From: Promethearchaeota archaeon | Lineage (GTDB): Archaea; Asgardarchaeota; Lokiarchaeia; Sigyniarchaeales; SOKP01 | Length of the DNA: 64,000 nt | Direction of reading: 5' to 3' | Assembly (NCBI GenBank): GCA_030606485.1 | Contig: JAUWGH010000004.1 | Location: 387,003 to 451,002 of the forward strand | Shown here: piece by piece, positions 46,595-54,037 of the stretch | How positions within the stretch are numbered: the first letter of the stretch is position 1 | Layout of the letters: each line of letters opens with the position of its first letter | Notes under the pieces: generated by a model | What the model saw: the letters and a program-made list of their open reading frames with translations, nothing else | The model's database searches: none | Told to the model about the DNA's origin: nothing | Translations under genes and position numbers: made by a program

Positions 46595-47809
46595 TTGATT
46601 AAAATAATTCATAATTTTATTGAGGATCAACTAAAAAAACCTACTCTATTCATAGATGAAAGCAAATTAGATATAAATTTTGTTCCCGAAGATTTACCTC
46701 ACAGAGAAAAAGAATTAATTCTTCTCTCGCAATTATTTCTTATACTAATAACCCAACCAAATTCAGCTTCGAGAAAAGTTTTAATAACAGGTGGAATTGG
46801 TATCGGAAAAACGGTAACTGTGAAACATTTTGGCCAAATAATTAAAAGCACAGCAGAAAAAAGAAAGATCCCATTTGAATATTTCCATATTAATTGTAGA
46901 AAAGAAAGAACAGGATATAAAATATTAGTCAAAATCATGAAACATTTTAATAAAAACTTTCCTTCTAGAGGTTTTTCATTTCAAGATTTACTCGATATGT
47001 TGAAGGATAATTTAAATCGACAAAATAAGCATTTAATTTTGGTTTTAGATGAATTAAGTTACATAATTATGAAAAATGATGACATAATCTATGCATTAAC
47101 AAGAATTAATGATGAGACGTTAAATACTCCTCAAAGACTATCAATTATCGGAATTATTAGAGATATTTCAAGTTTAAATAATTTAGATGAAAGTACGTTA
47201 AGTACACTTCAAAGCAACATTATTCATTTTAATAAATATAGTAAAAATCAAATAATTGACATCCTAAAGTCTAGAGTAAAGATTTCAATAAAACCTAATG
47301 TAATTGATTACAATATCTTTGATATGATCTCTAATTTAGTATATAAAAGCGGTGATATAAGAAAAGCGCTAGATATATTATGGGCTTCTATAAAGATTGC
47401 AGAGGAAAGAAATTTAAAAAAAGTTTCACCAGAATGTGTTCGATTAGCAAATAATAAAACAATATCAAATTTTTCACAAGATCTTCTAATCTCTATTGAA
47501 TCTCATAAATTAATCCTTCTTTTTTCAATCTTAAATGTCTTAGAAAAAAATAAAAAATCTTATGGACTTATTTCAAAAATAAAAGAAGAATTTCAACAAA
47601 TATGTGAATATTTAAAACTATCAATTTTTTCTTACTCACAAATAATGAATTATCTTCATGAGCTGGAAAAATATGGGATTATATCGATAAAAATTAAAAG
47701 TAAAAATATTAGAGGAAGACAGGCGCAAGTAAGTATAAATGATATTTCTCTCGAATTATTAAAAAAAAAATTATTATCGATTTTTGAAAGTCGAGGTTTA
47801 AATATATGA
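46595..47809 (+). CDS. orc1/cdc6: Orc1/Cdc6-type replication initiator ATPase
   Basis: The AAA+ domain has Walker A GGIGIGKT (66-73), Walker B ILVLDELSYI (near 150) and a sensor-1 region with LSIIGIIRDISSLNNLDEST. Sensor 2 is SGDIRKALDILWASIKIAEE, and a C-terminal winged helix ends with LEKYGIISIKIKSKNIRGRQ. This is a more canonical initiator than the gene at 20238. The TTG start touches aaagggg with no spacer; an in-frame ATA nine bases on has better spacing, so the start is uncertain. The next gene overlaps its end by four bases (ATGA). Confidence 0.88.
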   Translation: MIKIIHNFIEDQLKKPTLFIDESKLDINFVPEDLPHREKELILLSQLFLILITQPNSASRKVLITGGIGIGKTVTVKHFGQIIKSTAEKRKIPFEYFHINCRKERTGYKILVKIMKHFNKNFPSRGFSFQDLLDMLKDNLNRQNKHLILVLDELSYIIMKNDDIIYALTRINDETLNTPQRLSIIGIIRDISSLNNLDESTLSTLQSNIIHFNKYSKNQIIDILKSRVKISIKPNVIDYNIFDMISNLVYKSGDIRKALDILWASIKIAEERNLKKVSPECVRLANNKTISNFSQDLLISIESHKLILLFSILNVLEKNKKSYGLISKIKEEFQQICEYLKLSIFSYSQIMNYLHELEKYGIISIKIKSKNIRGRQAQVSINDISLELLKKKLLSIFESRGLNI

Positions 47810-48096
47810 AAAATAAAATCCAAAATGAATATAATATTGAAAATCTTTTCTGCTCAAGGGCGAGAGTTAAAATAATAAAAACTTTAGCTCTAAATAATGA
47901 ATTAAATATATCTAAAATTATAAAAAATACAAAATTGAATCATTCTAATGTTGTAAATCATTTAAACTTCTTAAAAAAAATTAATTTTATTCAAGAAAAG
48001 AATTTTGGTCGTATTAGGATTTATAGATATAAAGAAGAAAATATAAAAGCCCATTGTGTTAAAAAGTTAATAGAATTGATAGAAAATATTTACTAA
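47806..48096 (+). CDS. ArsR/winged-helix protein coupled to Orc1/Cdc6
   Basis: The 96-residue protein shows an HTH core: CSRARVKIIKTLALNNELNI then SKIIKNTKLNHSNVVNHLNF and wing FGRIRIYRYKEENIKAH. The start ATG overlaps the stop of orc1/cdc6 (ATGA), so translation is probably coupled. A winged-helix protein in an initiator operon may regulate initiator expression or bind the origin; this is inference. Confidence 0.78.
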   Translation: MKNKIQNEYNIENLFCSRARVKIIKTLALNNELNISKIIKNTKLNHSNVVNHLNFLKKINFIQEKNFGRIRIYRYKEENIKAHCVKKLIELIENIY

Positions 48097-48195
48097 CCTT
48101 AAAGAAAAAAATGTTCTCTAATTTAATTAAATTCCTTAAACTAAACACCAATAAATTATCTAAATTAAAATATTTTTTTTAAATTAATATTTAAA

Positions 48196-48840
48196 ATGAT
48201 CTTTTTTATAATTCTGGTAATAATTTCTATTTACTTTTCCATTTTAGATCTTAGGAATCGAAGAATCCCATTAAAAAATTTTAAAATTTTATTTCTTATC
48301 AGTTTGTTTTTTATTTTTTTTCTATTTATTTCTCTTGATTTTACTTTAATCTTACTTTTTTTATCACATATGGTCCTTTTGTTTTTTTTTTGTTTTGTTT
48401 TTTATCTGCTAAATTTTATTGGGGGTGGAGATGCAAAATACCTCTTTTTTATTTCAATTTTCAATTTTTATTACTCATTGGAAATAATTAATTTAATTGA
48501 CTTCTTTTTTATTTTTATTTTTATTTATTTTTCCTTATTTATTCCAAATTTAATAAAGAATCAGCTTTATTTTCGTTCATTATATGAACAATTTTTAATA
48601 TTTCTTGATATAAGGATGAGGATCTTTTTTGATTTTTATCTAAAATTATGTTTTAAATTTTTTCCTTTAAAATCCATAAAAAAGTATGATGACATTAAAT
48701 ATAAAATAAAATCATTTTCAATTTTATATGATTTTAAAACCGGTGTTTTCTATGTTATTTCCCAATATAAAATGCCTGTAATAATTATAAGTTTTTTATC
48801 TTATCTTTTCTATTTAGCTCTAAATTTTTGTGTATTTTAA
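48196..48840 (+). CDS. Prepilin peptidase (A24, FlaK/CpaA-like)
   Basis: Prepilin peptidases are membrane aspartic proteases with two Asp residues. Here they are D18 in ILDLRNRRIP and D79 in IGGGDAKYL (the GxGD motif). Several membrane helices are present (IFFIILVIISIYFSIL, LLFFFCFVFYLL, VIIISFLSYLFYLAL). The length of 214 fits the archaeal branch with a mid-protein insertion. It probably processes the Flp-like pilin at 56281 and pilin-like protein at 53609. Confidence 0.88.
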   Translation: MIFFIILVIISIYFSILDLRNRRIPLKNFKILFLISLFFIFFLFISLDFTLILLFLSHMVLLFFFCFVFYLLNFIGGGDAKYLFFISIFNFYYSLEIINLIDFFFIFIFIYFSLFIPNLIKNQLYFRSLYEQFLIFLDIRMRIFFDFYLKLCFKFFPLKSIKKYDDIKYKIKSFSILYDFKTGVFYVISQYKMPVIIISFLSYLFYLALNFCVF

Positions 48841-48864
48841 ATAAATCAATTTTTAATAAAAGTT

Positions 48865-49173
48865 ATGTTATTAAAAAAAAAAACATTAGAAAAAGCTCTA
48901 GATTTTATCTCCAATATTGATTTTGATGATTCAGAACAATTAATGATTTTTAATAAAGTTAAGAATATAATCTCCAGTTTAAAAGATCCTGAAATTTCAA
49001 AAAAAATCAACGAATTAAATGAATTATCTTCAGATTTACCTTTTAAAGAGTTACTTATACAAATTTTAGAAAAATTAAATATTGAACAGTTGAATTCAAT
49101 TTTTAAATTGCTTATAAATAATGAGGAACTCATTGATTATTTACAAGATATACTTTTGGAAAAAATAATATAA
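48865..49173 (+). CDS. Small helical protein, unknown
   Basis: The 102-residue protein is helical and acidic: LEKALDFISNIDFDDSEQLM, IFNKVKNIISSLKDPEISKK and LLINNEELIDYLQDILLEKI. I recognise no family. It lies 25 nt after the prepilin peptidase gene in the same direction, so co-transcription is likely, and a TnpB relic follows. No membrane segment is present. Confidence 0.6.
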   Translation: MLLKKKTLEKALDFISNIDFDDSEQLMIFNKVKNIISSLKDPEISKKINELNELSSDLPFKELLIQILEKLNIEQLNSIFKLLINNEELIDYLQDILLEKII

Positions 49174-49200
49174 ACATCCTTGCTTAAATCGTTAAAATGA

Positions 49201-49320
49201 GATGTTATTAACGCAGATGTAGATGCATCGTATAACATTTTAAAAAAAGCATTCTCGAATGCTTTTTCAGCGGACGGGATAGGAAGTTGTCGGACTACAA
49301 CCATAATTGATTGCCAGTGA
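49201..49320 (+). pseudogene. C-terminal relic of an IS200/IS605-family TnpB
   Basis: The frame DVINADVDASYNILKKAFS followed by NAFSADGIGSC and a stop at 49318-49320 matches the C-terminus of archaeal TnpB/OrfB (INADVNASYNIxRKAFPNAF...G..GC). Immediately upstream, tgcttaaatcg resembles a decayed CxxC zinc-finger codon pair, but a tga and a frame change separate it. Nothing of the RuvC core remains, so this is an inactive remnant. An AT-poor patch relative to its neighbours supports foreign origin. Confidence 0.75.
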
Positions 49321-49472
49321 ACACGCTGATGTTATCATGTGAGCTAGTAATAATATTTTTTATAATTTATTATTTTTAATTTCCTTTATCTAAATAAAGA
49401 AAGGATATTTAAATTTTTGAGATAATTATTTTTTAGTTTTTTTTATAAATCATCTCATTTTAATATATTATA

Positions 49473-50222
49473 ATGACCATCTTAATGGATATTATTCTCG
49501 TTATTTGTTCATATCTTTATGTTTTAGCTGTGATTTTAATTCCCAAATATTTAAAAGAAAAGGAAAAGATATCAAAATTTACTGCACGTAAATTAATTCA
49601 CTTACTTGCTGGACTCTCAATATTTATAACTCCCTTCTTAGAATTTTATTGGTATTCAGTTATAATTGCTGGCTCCATGATGATTCTCACCTATTTTAGT
49701 TCTAAAGAGAGTAAAGTGAAACAACTCAAGAGTTTATTTGATGCAATTGGTGAAGAGGCCGAAGAGAAAGTTGGATATTTACAAGGACCATTTAATTACT
49801 GTCTCTCAATTTTTATTCTTATGTTATTTTTTTCAATATTTGCTCCAACAAGATTTTATTTTCCAATTTCAGGAATTTTAATTATGATTGTATCAGATAC
49901 TCTTGCTAGCGTTGTAGGGAAAAAATATGGAAAAATTAAAATAAAAATAAAATGGACTCATACAGAAAGGACAATTATTGGATCATTAACTCTTTTCCTA
50001 ACAGCTTTTATCGTGTCATTTTTTGCATATCTTTTCTTCGGCACCGTTATTCCAACTTCTCAGCAGGTTATTGATCTTCCTCAAGTTATCATTTTCTCAT
50101 TTTTAACAAGCATTATTGCAACAATTACAGAATTACTATCACCAAGTACATATGATGATTTAACTGTACCGATAATTACTACATTAATTATCTTTCTTCT
50201 TTCTTCTAGTTTTATTGCTTAA
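49473..50222 (+). CDS. Dolichol kinase/diacylglycerol kinase-like (SEC59/DGK1 family) membrane enzyme
   Basis: This family of CTP-dependent lipid kinases phosphorylates polyprenols or related lipids. About seven membrane helices are seen, with RKLIHLLAGLSIFITPFLEF, GPFNYCLSIFILMLFFSIF, MIVSDTLASVVGKKYGKIK and HTERTIIGSLTLFLTAF. The DTLAS..GK.YG...I and T.EGS-like block is the family signature (TERTIIGS here). The C-terminal ELLSPSTYDDLTVPI also matches. A role in dolichol phosphate or ether-lipid precursor supply is likely. Confidence 0.8.
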   Translation: MTILMDIILVICSYLYVLAVILIPKYLKEKEKISKFTARKLIHLLAGLSIFITPFLEFYWYSVIIAGSMMILTYFSSKESKVKQLKSLFDAIGEEAEEKVGYLQGPFNYCLSIFILMLFFSIFAPTRFYFPISGILIMIVSDTLASVVGKKYGKIKIKIKWTHTERTIIGSLTLFLTAFIVSFFAYLFFGTVIPTSQQVIDLPQVIIFSFLTSIIATITELLSPSTYDDLTVPIITTLIIFLLSSSFIA

Positions 50223-50316
50223 CATAACTTTAAATTATAAATTTGTCATTTTAAAATTAAAAGTTGTAATTTAATAAAATTTAAAAAAGATAAATTTGAA
50301 GCAACTAGGGATTTAA

Positions 50317-50736
50317 ATGGAAATTGAAAAAAAAAGAGAAACAGTATGGAAATTAAAGCAAAAAGAAAAACAAAAATATATTGAGTTAATATCTGTTGAG
50401 GAATCTGGAGAAGTTAATCAAATTAAATTGTCCTTAAAAAAAATGGAAGATGCAATAACAATTGAAATGAATAAAAGTGAATTTAATAATTTTTTATCAA
50501 TATTATTAGCTTTTAAAGATGTAGTAATTGGTTCAGAGATGAGTACATTGACTCCAGATTTCAAAGATTTTGATGCCATAAAATCCCAAGAAAAAGAAGA
50601 ATCTGTTTCTATTTCTGAAAAAAATGAGGTTATTGAAAAATTTACAGTACCAGAACTCACGGATGTTCAAAAAAGCGTTCAAAATGAAAAACAATATGAA
50701 GAGGAATTGAATCCTAAGGAATGGGATCCCTGGTAA
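50317..50736 (+). CDS. Small charged protein with C-terminal WDPW motif
   Basis: The 139-residue protein has an N-terminal mixed alpha/beta half (ETVWKLKQKEKQKYIELIS; KMEDAITIEMNKSEFNNFL) and a disordered acidic C-terminal half that ends in NPKEWDPW. A terminal aromatic peptide after a flexible tail suggests a short linear binding motif. I recognise no family. The gene ends where the SRP RNA 3' end approaches on the opposite strand. Confidence 0.55.
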   Translation: MEIEKKRETVWKLKQKEKQKYIELISVEESGEVNQIKLSLKKMEDAITIEMNKSEFNNFLSILLAFKDVVIGSEMSTLTPDFKDFDAIKSQEKEESVSISEKNEVIEKFTVPELTDVQKSVQNEKQYEEELNPKEWDPW

Positions 50737-50737
50737 T

Positions 50738-51058
50738 TAGAGTGATCTGATCCTTGAAAATAAAAAAGAAATTTTTATAGCATATTTCTATTCTTACCAC
50801 CCGTCACCAATAAGCGTAAATTTTTTGATTTACGACTGCTCCATCCCTGACCTGGTCGGGTTCATCATCAATTGAGTATATATCTCCTACAAGAAATATC
50901 TCAAAAATAACTTACCTAATTGGGCGAATGGATCATTGAAACATTAAATATGTATAAAAATCATTTTTAATTCCTCAGATCATTTTTCTGTCCGTTATAG
51001 AGCATTTACGGTCCACCCAGTATAGGGTTTCAGGAATTGCCCTAGATTCCCACGATCA
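50738..51058 (-). ncRNA. srpRNA: Signal recognition particle RNA (7S/SRP RNA)
   Basis: On the minus strand the S-domain helix 8 reads GACCAGGTCAGGGATGGAGC followed by AGTCG, with the conserved CAGGTC...GGAGCAG around a tetraloop. The 5' Alu domain shows the hairpins TAGGG...CCCTA and CTG..CCGT...ACGG..CAG with TGGGTGG in between. A long helix 5 is supported by ATTTTTATACATATTT near 50950 pairing with AATATGCTATAAAAAT near 50775, and by GATCTGA (50978-50984) pairing with TCAGATC (50746-50752). A length of about 320 nt matches archaeal SRP RNA. The ends are approximate by 20 nt. Confidence 0.85.
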
Positions 51059-51160
51059 ATAATAATATTTTTATTAACAAATAAAAAGCTTATCATAAAG
51101 AGTAAAAAGTTTTAAATAAATAATTTTGAAAAATCAATGAAAATCAATAAGAAAATCTAA

Positions 51161-51664
51161 TTAAATTCTTTTTTTTTCAATTTTAAAAATACAGCATCTC
51201 TTTTCCATATCTATTATCATACACTCTATCTCTGAAACAGAAGCTCTATATAGTGCAAATTCTCCAAAACCTGATAATATTCCAGATATAAAATAACAAA
51301 TATATTTAAAATTATTCTCCATGTATGATGAAATATTATGATATAATTTTAAAATAATAACCTCCTCCGTAATTTCATGAGGTTCAATTTTTCCCCATCC
51401 CATATTGCTAAACATTTCACAAAATGCATTTGTTAAATCTTCAAGAGTCTTAGGTTTTAAATTTTCTTCCCAAATTTCTATTAAAACCCTGCCCATTTTT
51501 TTGCCTAACCATATTAGTAAAGGTTTTACTCCCTCGCCATATATAGATGATAATAAATCTATAATCTGAGGAGGAAAAAACACAAATCTCTTATTAAATA
51601 ATCTGTATATTCCATCAGAATATTCTAATCCCTTTAATTTCAAATCTTTCATCTTTTCATACAC
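51161..51664 (-). CDS. V4R/TRAPP-like small-molecule-binding domain protein
   Basis: The 167-residue protein has KRFVFFPPQIIDLLSSIYGE, the helical pair with LGKKMGRVLIEIWEENLKPK, MGWGKIEPHEITEEVIILK and the closing CYFISGILSGFGEFALYRA then CMIIDMEKRCCIFKIEKK. This is the order of V4R (4-vinyl-reductase) domains, which share a fold with TRAPP/Bet3 vesicle-tethering subunits. The closing C...G...C-x-F pattern is typical. It is a single minus-strand gene upstream of SRP RNA. Whether it works in ligand sensing or membrane traffic cannot be told from the sequence. Confidence 0.75.
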   Translation of the reverse strand: MYEKMKDLKLKGLEYSDGIYRLFNKRFVFFPPQIIDLLSSIYGEGVKPLLIWLGKKMGRVLIEIWEENLKPKTLEDLTNAFCEMFSNMGWGKIEPHEITEEVIILKLYHNISSYMENNFKYICYFISGILSGFGEFALYRASVSEIECMIIDMEKRCCIFKIEKKRI

Positions 51665-51746
51665 AATGAGCTTTTTTAAAATAATTAATATGTTTTTAAA
51701 ATATTTTCACAAGTTTTTATAATTATTTATATGATATTTTTTGATT

Positions 51747-52037
51747 ATGTTAAATTATCATCTGTCAATAATTATTATTTTATTATCTTTCTTGTTTATC
51801 ATCTTTATTTTTTCAATATTTACTACCGATATAGATGCATTGTTCATATTCATTATCTACATGATCTTAATTATCTATTTGAATCTAATCATTTTAAAAA
51901 ATTATATTGATTTAGTAAATTCTAATGATCTTCTCAATTTTAATTTATTAACATTTCTGGCAAATTTCTCTTTTATTTGTGAAGTTTTCATTGGAATCTT
52001 TATTTTAATTCAAATATTTTACAAATTTATTAGTTAA
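51747..52037 (+). CDS. Small three-helix membrane protein
   Basis: The protein is almost wholly hydrophobic: LSIIIILLSFLFIIFIFSIF, LFIFIIYMILIIYLNLIIL and LLTFLANFSFICEVFIGIFI. I chose the ATG at 51747; a TTG six bases earlier is in frame. No family is recognised. It converges on the pilus platform gene with an 8-nt overlap and could be a small membrane partner of the pilus. Confidence 0.5.
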   Translation: MLNYHLSIIIILLSFLFIIFIFSIFTTDIDALFIFIIYMILIIYLNLIILKNYIDLVNSNDLLNFNLLTFLANFSFICEVFIGIFILIQIFYKFIS

Positions 52038-53466
52038 AATTTAGGAGATATACAGAATTTAAACTAATTGAAAGAATGATTAAAAAAATTAACACAAAAA
52101 TTAGATTGGACGTAAATACAATAATTTTTTTAGATTCTATGCTGATAATTTTAGAGAAATAATAAACACTTATAATGTTGCTTAATAAAAAGGAACCAAA
52201 TATGAGTATCAGATCAAATAAATCAAAATTATTATAAAAAGGAATAGTTGTGATAAATTCTGGATCATTTAAAAGATTAATATAATAAAAAAAAGTTGGA
52301 AATACACCAGAAATAATCCCAAGAATAAATGGTAATAAAAAAACAAATATTAAACTTTTAAATTTTTCACCTTTAATAATGATTCTTTTTCTCTTTTCTA
52401 ATTTCTGATGTATTGAGATAATTTTTAATAGATCCCAAATTTTATTTGCAGTATGATATGTATCTTCATGGATCATTTTTTTTACTACATTTAAAATCAG
52501 TTTGCAGCGTTGTGATTTTAGATTAAAAAAAAATAAGTCAAGCATCTCTTTTAATGATATTGAATTTTTTATCAATAATGATACGGGGTGTTCCATTTTT
52601 TTCTGAAAAGATTTAGGAGTTTTTTTATACGCAAAATATAATGCATTCTCCGGCGATGTTTTCCTTGATAACATAATTGCAAAGCTCTTTAAAAATAATA
52701 GAAAATTATTAAACTCAATTCTTTTATTTTTAGACTCAAAGTTCAAAATCCCTAATAATTTTATATCCTCATTTAAAAATTTTGATGATAAATATCTAAT
52801 AATAAAAAAATATAGAGGTATAATAATGATTAATGAGAGGGGTTTGATTTCTTGAAGTATTATAAGAAAAATGCTTCCTATCGGAAAAAATAAACCTATA
52901 AAGAAGATTATACTTAATTTTGATTCAATGCTTCGAATAAATGTTTCAAATAAATCCTCTGAATAAGAGTATTCATTTATTTTAACCAAATTAATATCTT
53001 CAAAATTATTAGAGACTAAATCATTTAAAAAACTTTGAAAATTTTTAGAAATGATATTTAAATTTTTTAACTCATTTTCTGGATTTTTACCAAATTGAAT
53101 TTTTCTTATAATTGATTTAAATATTTTAGAAATTGGATAATCATAATTAGAAATAGACTCAATAAAATTAAGACATTTATCGGAAATTGATGTAAAAAGG
53201 GAATTAATGAGAGAGAAATCTAAAATTATTAATTTTAAGTAAGCATTAATATTTAATTCTTCATTTTTTAATTTTTTATATAAATATATATTAAATATGT
53301 AAGTGATTATTATAGAAAAAATAAAAGAAAAGAGGAAACTTATTAGAATTACAAGTTGTATCACCAAGATTTTAAAAATAATATTAAAATAAATAGAAAA
53401 AATAAAAAATAAGAAATAAAAAGTAAAAAAAACCAAAGTAGTTGCTTTATTTATATCGCTAATCAA
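52030..53466 (-). CDS. Type II/IV secretion platform protein (TadC/FlaJ-like, T2SSF)
   Basis: The 478-residue membrane protein has helices at the N-terminus (LVFFTFYFLFFIFSIYF), centre (IIFFIGLFFPIGSIFLIIL) and C-terminus ([38 protein letters not shown]), with two cytosolic F-type helical domains: SIIRKIQFGKNPENELKNLN and LKSFAIMLSRKTSPENALYF. This is the archaeal FlaJ/TadC arrangement and forms the membrane platform beneath a pilus ATPase. It is the last gene of the minus-strand operon with the ATPase and a pilin-like protein. Confidence 0.82.
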   Translation of the reverse strand: MISDINKATTLVFFTFYFLFFIFSIYFNIIFKILVIQLVILISFLFSFIFSIIITYIFNIYLYKKLKNEELNINAYLKLIILDFSLINSLFTSISDKCLNFIESISNYDYPISKIFKSIIRKIQFGKNPENELKNLNIISKNFQSFLNDLVSNNFEDINLVKINEYSYSEDLFETFIRSIESKLSIIFFIGLFFPIGSIFLIILQEIKPLSLIIIIPLYFFIIRYLSSKFLNEDIKLLGILNFESKNKRIEFNNFLLFLKSFAIMLSRKTSPENALYFAYKKTPKSFQKKMEHPVSLLIKNSISLKEMLDLFFFNLKSQRCKLILNVVKKMIHEDTYHTANKIWDLLKIISIHQKLEKRKRIIIKGEKFKSLIFVFLLPFILGIISGVFPTFFYYINLLNDPEFITTIPFYNNFDLFDLILIFGSFLLSNIISVYYFSKIISIESKKIIVFTSNLIFVLIFLIILSISLNSVYLLNFN

Positions 53467-53608
53467 TAAGTTATATCTAATAAAAATTATTTTTGAATAT
53501 CTTGAACTTAGCTTTTTAATTTTAAATTGTGGAAATTTTTTATTTCGAAAAAAATAACAAAAATTGCAATATAAATCAAGAAAACTAAAAATATATCACC
53601 TTTAATTT

Positions 53609-54010
53609 TTATAAAAAATTTAAGAAAATTACTTCTGAAATTATGTATATTTTTAAAATATGACAACCTGGTTTTTCATAAAAAATAGTTAAAAATTTGT
53701 AAATAAATTCGTAAGTAAAATCATATTCAATATTGTCTACGATAAATGTATACTTAATTTTATTTCCGGAAGCAAATATACTAAAATTTTCTCGCATCTC
53801 AATAACGCAACTGAAATTTAAAGAGGGATTTTCAATCGTTCTTGTTATTCCAGAGTTAATAATAGATATACATGTTAAATTATTTTTAAAATCCGACTCA
53901 ACATTGTAATTCTCAATTAATTTAAAAAAGGGACTAATCATAGAAAGAAAAATAACTAATAATGTTATTCCAAATCCAATCATAAGGGATTTCTCTAAAA
54001 TTTCTGGCAT
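53609..54010 (-). CDS. Pilin-like protein of the Tad/type IV filament operon (possibly 3'-truncated by a frameshift)
   Basis: The N-terminus MPEILEKSLMIGFGITLLVI is a single hydrophobic helix like a type IV pilin or FlaF/FlaG-type stator protein, followed by a beta-rich domain (CISIINSGITRTIENPSLNF; KIKYTFIVDNIEYDFTYEF). It lies between the ATPase (27 nt away) and platform genes. The stop comes just after a T6 run; one added T would continue the frame into KIKGDIFLVFLIYIAIFVIF and about a dozen further residues to 53508, adding a C-terminal helix. Confidence 0.65.
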   Translation of the reverse strand: MPEILEKSLMIGFGITLLVIFLSMISPFFKLIENYNVESDFKNNLTCISIINSGITRTIENPSLNFSCVIEMRENFSIFASGNKIKYTFIVDNIEYDFTYEFIYKFLTIFYEKPGCHILKIYIISEVIFLNFL

Positions 54011-54037
54011 ATCCTAGTCTTATTATAATTTTTAAAT

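Noticed and set aside
49231..49262. Hairpin aaaaagcattc/gaatgcttttt considered as a terminator
   Set aside because: It lies within the TnpB relic coding frame and is not followed by a clear T-run.
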